A DNA stretch of 64,000 bases, taken from Imhoffiella purpurea (lineage in GTDB: Bacteria; Pseudomonadota; Gammaproteobacteria; Chromatiales; Chromatiaceae). The notes beneath the pieces are model-generated. The model saw only the letters and a list, made by a program, of their open reading frames with translations, was not told where the DNA came from and did no database searches. The DNA is taken from the NCBI RefSeq assembly GCF_000585215.1, contig NZ_AONC01000037.1, positions 1-64,000 on the forward strand, in the 5' to 3' direction. The translations under genes were made by a program, and so were the position numbers. How positions within the stretch are numbered: the first letter of the stretch is position 1; each line of letters starts with the position of its first letter. Shown here piece by piece: positions 59,358 to 64,000 of the stretch.

Positions 59358-59892
59358 AACCGACCAGCGTCGCATATGGAAGCATGCCCTTGGCCCCGGT
59401 CATCGGCGCCGCCGCTTGATGCGTGACCAGGAAGAGGTCGAGCTTGTTGGCGACGTCGACGCGCTCCTGGTGCCAGCGCTGGTTGGCGGAGGCATCCCGC
59501 TCGGCGAACCGCGAGGAGGCGCCGGCGGGCGGCGTATCCTGCAAGGCGTCCTGATAGAACACGGGCCCCATGAGGAAGACCGCGAACGCTACCGAGGCGG
59601 CCAGCGCCATGCCGGCCATGCGCTGAACGCGCTGACGCAGGGGCGAGCGCCGACGACGGTGAGCCAGGATGGCGGGCTCCGCCTGCAATGTGCAGCGCAC
59701 TCGATCGGCGATCCTTCGAGTGTCGACGCCTATGGGCTCGCCACGAATCGCCTGCCCGATCAGATGGTATCGCTCCCAAGACGCGCGCAACTGATCGTCG
59801 TACGCGACGGTATCGAGCAATCGCGTGACGCTCGCGGAATCGAGCTCGCCGTCCTGAAGTTCCGAAAGTCGTTGTTTGTGCTCGTCGGTCAT
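59341..59892 (-). CDS. rseA: Sigma-E anti-sigma factor RseA/MucA
   Basis: RseA holds sigma-E at the inner membrane until stress-triggered cleavage. The 183-aa protein has an N-terminal sigma-binding helix (KQRLSELQDGELDSASVTRLL), a transmembrane helix (MAGMALAASVAFAVFLMGPVF) near the middle, and a periplasmic tail ending GYEVPR. AGGCGTG lies about nine bases upstream of the ATG at 59892. It is 125 nt downstream of rpoE, a larger gap than in E. coli. Length is close to MucA (194). Confidence 0.93.
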   Translation of the reverse strand: MTDEHKQRLSELQDGELDSASVTRLLDTVAYDDQLRASWERYHLIGQAIRGEPIGVDTRRIADRVRCTLQAEPAILAHRRRRSPLRQRVQRMAGMALAASVAFAVFLMGPVFYQDALQDTPPAGASSRFAERDASANQRWHQERVDVANKLDLFLVTHQAAAPMTGAKGMLPYATLVGYEVPR

Positions 59893-60017
59893 CGTTTCAC
59901 GCCTGAGCTGGATATCTACAGGGATGTGATATCGAGATCCAAGACTCGAATCAGCCATATCGCCATGGCGACGTCCTCCGTCCTCATCGCCTTGCGGGTC
60001 GTCGACCGCAACCTCGC

Positions 60018-60596
60018 TCATGCCTCGAGCAGTGGCCGCAGACGCTTGTCGATCGCCTCCCTGGCACGAAAGATCCTCGATCTGACGGTGCCGATCGGGC
60101 ATTCCATCGCCGTCGCGATCTCGTCGTAACTCATACCCTCGAATTCGCGCAGCATGATCGCCGTGCGCAGATCGTCCGGAAGATCGTCGAGCGCGCCCTG
60201 GATGGTGCGGGCGATCTCGTCGCTTAGCAGATTCCGTTCCGGCGTCGCGGACTCGCGCAGCCGCCCGCCACCATCCATCTGCTCGGCCACCTCGGCCTCG
60301 ACATCGTCGCCCGGGGGCCGACGGCCGAGCGCCACCAGATGGTTCTTGACCGTGTTGACGGCGATCCGATAGAGCCAGGTGTAGAAGGCGCTCTCGCCAC
60401 GAAAGCCAGGCAAGGCGCGATAGGCCTTGAGAAAGGCATCCTGGCTCACGTCCATGACCTCGCTCGGATCCCGGATGTAACGCGAAATCAGGTTGGACAC
60501 CTTCTGCTGATATTTGAGCACCAGCAGATCGAAGGCGCGCTTGTCTCCCGCCTGGGCGCGCCCCACCAGTTCTTGGTCGGTTTGGCGCTCACTCAT
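60018..60596 (-). CDS. rpoE: Envelope-stress sigma factor sigma-E/AlgU
   Basis: The 192-aa ECF sigma factor directs the response to envelope damage and, in Pseudomonas, alginate. It has region 2 (DLLVLKYQQKVSNLISRYIRDPSEVMDVSQDAFLKAYRALPGF) shown by its core DVSQDAFLKAYRALPGF, and region 4 with MSYDEIATAMECPIGTVRSRIFRAR. ATG 60596 gives MSERQTDQELV, the family start. A GAACTT-type promoter precedes it, suggesting autoregulation. It heads rpoE-rseA-rseB-rseC-mucD. Length matches E. coli (191). Confidence 0.97.
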   Translation of the reverse strand: MSERQTDQELVGRAQAGDKRAFDLLVLKYQQKVSNLISRYIRDPSEVMDVSQDAFLKAYRALPGFRGESAFYTWLYRIAVNTVKNHLVALGRRPPGDDVEAEVAEQMDGGGRLRESATPERNLLSDEIARTIQGALDDLPDDLRTAIMLREFEGMSYDEIATAMECPIGTVRSRIFRAREAIDKRLRPLLEA

Positions 60597-60637
60597 GCGG
60601 CGCACCCCGTCTGGCATCTAGCCATGGGTTCCGTTGG

Positions 60638-60665
60638 CATGGACAATCCACCGAAAGGGAAGTTC
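60638..60665 (-). promoter_or_regulatory. Sigma-E-type autoregulatory promoter of rpoE
   Basis: On the minus strand a perfect GAACTT (60660-60665) is followed after 16 bases by TCCATG (60638-60643), a partial match to TCTGA. The transcript would start near 60631, about 35 bases before the rpoE ATG. Autoregulation of rpoE is known in other gammaproteobacteria; here it is inferred from the motif. Confidence 0.5.
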
Positions 60666-60840
60666 TGAGCCGTATACGCAAGCGGCCAGCTCGGGTCGAA
60701 TAAGGCACGATCCATTGATCCAGGTCGCAATTCGGGCGCGCTCGGACGGCCAGACGGTAATGAGCCATCGACGCCAGGATCGTCGTCGCATCGCCGCCCC
60801 CCGGACCAGCCGAGCGTCCGTCCTCCAGACGAGTGAATCC

Positions 60841-62469
60841 ATGTCTCCAAACTACTATCGCCATGACGTTCTCATCCTCGGCAGCGGTGCCGCGGGGCTG
60901 AGTCTCGCGCTGAGACTGCGCGATGACATCTCGGTCGCCGTCGTGTCCAAGCGCGAGCTGACCGAAGGCAGCACCCGCTACGCCCAAGGCGGCATCTCCG
61001 CCGTTCTGGACGAAAGGGACTCCATCGAGTCTCACGTGCAGGATACGCTCAAGGCGGGAGCCGGACTCTGCGACCCCGAGGTGGTTCGACGCGTCGTCGA
61101 GCGCGGACCGGACAACATCCGCTGGCTGCTCGACCAAGGGGTCGAGTTCACCCGGGACGCGGAATACGTCTCCGCTGGCGGCTATCATCTCACCCGCGAG
61201 GGAGGACACAGCCACCGCCGCGTGGTGCACGCGGCGGATGCCACCGGACAGGCGGTGGCGACCACCCTCGAGGACTGCGTCCGATCCAAGGCCAATGTCA
61301 CACTCTACGAACAACATATCGCGGTCGATCTCATCACTTCCAGACATATCCAGGGCCACGACCAGCATCGTTGCCTGGGGGCCTATATTCTCGATCGCGG
61401 AACCGGTCAGGTCGAGACCTTCCTCACGCGCTTCGTGGTACTGGCCACGGGCGGGGCCAACAAGGTCTATCTCTACACCAGCAACCCCGACGTCTCCACC
61501 GGCGACGGCATCGCCATGGCCTGGCGGGCCGGCTGCCGGGTGGCGAACATGGAATTCATGCAGTTCCACCCGACCTGCCTCTATCATCCCGAGGCTCGCA
61601 ACTTCCTGATCTCCGAGGCGCTTCGCGGAGAGGGGGCGAAACTCCTGCTTCCCGACGGCGAGCGCTTCATGCCGCGCTTCGATCCCCGTGCCGAGCTGGC
61701 CCCCCGCGATATCGTGGCCCGGGCCATCGACCACGAGATGAAGCGTCTCGGTTCGGAATGTCTCTACCTCGACATCTCGCACCGTCCCGCCGATTTCGTC
61801 GTCGAGCACTTCCCCACCATCCACGCACGCTGCCTGGAGTTCGGCATCGACATCACCCGCGATCCCATCCCCATCGTTCCAGCCGCACACTATACCTGCG
61901 GCGGCGTCATGGTGGACCACCGGGCCCGCACCGATCTGGCCGGACTCTACGCCAGCGGCGAAACCGCCTACACGGGACTCCATGGCGCCAACCGCATGGC
62001 CAGCAACTCGTTACTGGAGTGTCTGGTCTACTCGGAATCGGCCGCACAGGATATCGAGCAACTGATGTCAGGCCACGAGGCTCCATCCGAGGTACCGCAC
62101 TGGGACGAGAGCCGGGTGACCGAGCCCGACGAAGAGGTGGTGGTGACCCACAACTGGGACGAACTGCGCCGCTTCATGTGGGACTACGTCGGCATCGTGC
62201 GCACCAACAAGCGTCTGCGGCGAGCCAAGCGCCGCACCGATCTGCTGGCACAGGAGATCATCGAATATTACAGCAACTTCAGGGTCGGAAACGACCTCAT
62301 CGAGCTGCGCAACCTGCAGGAGGTCTCCAACCTCATCATCCAGTCGGCCCTGCGCCGACGCGAAAGCCGAGGGCTGCACTATACGCTGGATTTCCCCCTC
62401 AAGGACAGGACGCAGCGCGGCCCGACCATCCTGATCCCGGACAGCTACCAGCCGCGAGAAAGCGAATAG
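60841..62469 (+). CDS. nadB: L-aspartate oxidase
   Basis: NadB oxidises aspartate to iminoaspartate for NAD synthesis. The 542-aa flavoprotein has the FAD loop [19 protein letters not shown], the [18 protein letters not shown] loop, [13 protein letters not shown], and the active-site arginine in [30 protein letters not shown] (core [12 protein letters not shown]). ATG 60841 is chosen; an upstream in-frame ATG at 60634 is not conserved. It is divergent from rpoE, as in Pseudomonas (nadB-algU). Length matches E. coli (540). Confidence 0.97.
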   Translation: MSPNYYRHDVLILGSGAAGLSLALRLRDDISVAVVSKRELTEGSTRYAQGGISAVLDERDSIESHVQDTLKAGAGLCDPEVVRRVVERGPDNIRWLLDQGVEFTRDAEYVSAGGYHLTREGGHSHRRVVHAADATGQAVATTLEDCVRSKANVTLYEQHIAVDLITSRHIQGHDQHRCLGAYILDRGTGQVETFLTRFVVLATGGANKVYLYTSNPDVSTGDGIAMAWRAGCRVANMEFMQFHPTCLYHPEARNFLISEALRGEGAKLLLPDGERFMPRFDPRAELAPRDIVARAIDHEMKRLGSECLYLDISHRPADFVVEHFPTIHARCLEFGIDITRDPIPIVPAAHYTCGGVMVDHRARTDLAGLYASGETAYTGLHGANRMASNSLLECLVYSESAAQDIEQLMSGHEAPSEVPHWDESRVTEPDEEVVVTHNWDELRRFMWDYVGIVRTNKRLRRAKRRTDLLAQEIIEYYSNFRVGNDLIELRNLQEVSNLIIQSALRRRESRGLHYTLDFPLKDRTQRGPTILIPDSYQPRESE

Positions 62470-62493
62470 CGCCCAGCCCGGATCCCCGGGCCA

Positions 62494-62531
62494 GGCAGGC
62501 CGAACCCAGCCTGCCCGACTCGGATCCCGAG
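62494..62531. terminator. Two hairpins between convergent nadB and pat
   Basis: GGCAGGC (62494-62500) pairs with GCCTGCC (62509-62515) around an eight-base loop, and CTCGG (62519-62523) pairs with CCGAG (62527-62531) around three bases. They fill the gap between two converging genes. No T-run, so terminator function is tentative. Confidence 0.4.
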
Positions 62532-62535
62532 AGAG

Positions 62536-64000
62536 TCAGAGCACCTTGGTTACCAGCTTGACGGCCATGTCCTGAGGATCGCTCTCGATCCGGAACCCGA
62601 GCGACTTGACCAGCGCCAGCATGCGCGTGTTGGCGGTCAGCACCTCGCCCTCCATGAGACGGAATCCGCGCAGACGCGCATTCTGCATCAGCGAGCGCAT
62701 CAGGCGCGCGCCGATCCCCAGGTTCTTCCAGGTATCCGACACCACGATGGCGAATTCACAGGCCTCGCCGCCGGGACGCGACATATAGCGCGCGACCCCC
62801 ACCTCGACATCGGCCCCTTCGTGCTCGACCACGCCGATGAGGGCCATCTCGCGGTCGTAGTCGATCTGGGTGAAGCGCACCAGCATCTCGGGCGTCAGTT
62901 CCTTGATCGCCTGCATGAAGCGAAAATACTTGGTCTGCTCCGAGAGACTGCGCACGAACAGCTGCTCCATCTCGGCGTCCTCGGGACGGATGGGACGGAT
63001 CACCAGATCCTTGCCATCGGGCAGCTGCACCCGCTCGATGAGATGGCTCGGGTAGGGATGGATGGCCATGTGGCCATAGGTCGGCTGCTGCGGCGGGCGG
63101 TACTCGACCTTGATGCTGGCATCGACCGCGATGACCTCCTTGTCGTTGCCGATCAGGGGGTTGATGTCCATGGCGATGATCTCGGGCAGCTCGCAGACCA
63201 TCTCGGACACGCGCTGCAGGATCCTCGCCAGGGCGACCCGGTTCATCGGCGGCATGTGCTGGAAGGCGCCCATGAGCCGCGCGATGCGGGTGTGGTCGAT
63301 CATGGTCTGGATGATGAAGGCGTTCAGCGGGGGCAGACCCAGCGCCAGGTCCTGCAGCACCTCGACCTTGGTGCCGCCAGAACCGAAGCTGATGACCGGG
63401 CCGAAGATCTTGTCGCGGAAGACGCCGATCATGAGCTCACGCGCGGCGCGCGTCGACACCATGTGCTCGACGGTGATGCCCTCCATGCGCGCGTCCGGAC
63501 GCAGACGCTTGGCCCGCTCGAGAATTTCGCTGAAGGTACGCCGCACCGATTGGGCGTCGTCGATGTTGAGCTTGACCCCGTCGACGTCCGACTTGTGCTC
63601 CAGATCCGGCGAATTGATCTTCATCACCACCGGGAAGCCGAGCGCCTCGGCCGCCATCAGTGCCTCGTTGGGCGTGCGGGTCAGGATCGCCTGCATGGTC
63701 GGGATGCGGAAGGCCGAGAGGATCGCCCGCGCCTCCACCGTCCCTAGCACCTTGCGGCCCTCGGCCATGACCCCCTCGATGATGAGACGCGCGCCCTCCA
63801 CATCCGGCGGATCCTCGTAGGACAAGGGCGCGGGAGACTGCATCAGCAGCTTCTGGTTGCGCTCGTGGGCGGCGAGGAAGGAAAATGCCTCGGCCGCAGC
63901 CTCGGGGTTGTCGAAATTGGGGACGTTGTTCTCCGACAGGAGCGCCTGGGCCTCGGCGACCTGATTGCTGCCCATCCAGCAGGCCAGTACCGGCTTGCGG
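62536..64000 (-). CDS. Acyl-CoA synthetase (NDP-forming) / GNAT acetyltransferase, Pat-like (partial)
   Basis: The visible part, about 488 aa, is the C-terminal half of a fusion between an NDP-forming acyl-CoA synthetase and a GNAT acetyltransferase, as in the protein lysine acetyltransferase Pat/YfiQ. At the window edge KPVLACWMGSNQV continues an ORF from outside. The ATP-grasp-like part has EALGFPVVMKINSPDLEHKSDV, and GGTKVEVLQDLALGLPPL. The C-terminal GNAT domain has the acetyl-CoA loop VSDTWKNLGIGARLMRSLM. Pat acetylates Acs and other proteins in Salmonella. The active site of the ligase half cannot be judged because the N-terminus is missing. The gene ends 66 nt from nadB. Confidence 0.9.
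   Translation of the reverse strand, partial: RKPVLACWMGSNQVAEAQALLSENNVPNFDNPEAAAEAFSFLAAHERNQKLLMQSPAPLSYEDPPDVEGARLIIEGVMAEGRKVLGTVEARAILSAFRIPTMQAILTRTPNEALMAAEALGFPVVMKINSPDLEHKSDVDGVKLNIDDAQSVRRTFSEILERAKRLRPDARMEGITVEHMVSTRAARELMIGVFRDKIFGPVISFGSGGTKVEVLQDLALGLPPLNAFIIQTMIDHTRIARLMGAFQHMPPMNRVALARILQRVSEMVCELPEIIAMDINPLIGNDKEVIAVDASIKVEYRPPQQPTYGHMAIHPYPSHLIERVQLPDGKDLVIRPIRPEDAEMEQLFVRSLSEQTKYFRFMQAIKELTPEMLVRFTQIDYDREMALIGVVEHEGADVEVGVARYMSRPGGEACEFAIVVSDTWKNLGIGARLMRSLMQNARLRGFRLMEGEVLTANTRMLALVKSLGFRIESDPQDMAVKLVTKVL

Overview
This is a 64 kb, GC-rich, densely coding chromosomal window from a gammaproteobacterium. Two long blocks have the gene order I know from Pseudomonas aeruginosa: leuC-leuD-leuB-asd-fimV-truA-trpF-(trpB-trpA)-accD-folC-dedD-cvpA-purF-metZ, and nadB / rpoE-rseA-rseB-rseC-mucD-lepA-lepB-DUF4845-rnc-era-recO-pdxJ. 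Base composition, family content and heptameric repeats suggest a Chromatiales-like (purple sulfur bacterium) relative. That placement is an inference, because no photosynthesis or sulfur-oxidation genes are present. There is no prophage, integron, CRISPR array, tRNA or rRNA that I can support.

Layout. 1-5.2 kb: a heptamer tandem array, acylphosphatase, a secreted thioredoxin-like protein, a WrbA-type flavoprotein, Hda, a CDP-alcohol phosphatidyltransferase and purMN. 5.2-9.9 kb: a DUF1566 lipo/secreted-type protein, a PAS-PAS-GGDEF-EAL-CZB signalling protein and small conserved proteins. 9.9-14.5 kb: a metallophosphoesterase, Hsp33, a NupC-type transporter, a DUF4124 protein and a PDC/Cache-type protein. 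14.5-18.9 kb: clpB behind a strong sigma-32-like promoter, a Uma2-family protein and oxyR. 18.9-21.5 kb is the only clearly decayed stretch. It holds several perfect inverted repeats around a 69-aa orphan ORF, a collapsed hybrid histidine kinase and a frameshifted TPR gene. 21.5-25.2 kb: a dctPQM TRAP transporter with a universal stress protein, headed by a sigma-54-like promoter. 25.2-27.6 kb: mtgA, ybaK and an RpfE-like gene.

27.6-46.8 kb is the long minus-strand amino-acid and purine biosynthesis block (metZ, purF, cvpA, dedD, folC, accD, trpABF, truA, fimV, asd, leuBDC), followed by serS. 46.8-50.4 kb holds a methyltransferase, an endonuclease III homologue, a GlgC-like protein whose catalytic motifs are lost, and pdxJ. 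50.4-62.5 kb holds recO-era-rnc-DUF4845-lepB-lepA and the envelope-stress operon mucD-rseC-rseB-rseA-rpoE, divergent from nadB. The window ends inside a Pat-type acyl-CoA synthetase/GNAT gene.

Most of the window is core metabolism and stress physiology. The unusual points are the degenerate GlgC paralogue, the heptad repeat family at three gene boundaries (one supplying a likely Shine-Dalgarno), the decaying island at 18.9-21.2 kb with its unexplained dyads, and several well-formed alternative-sigma promoters.
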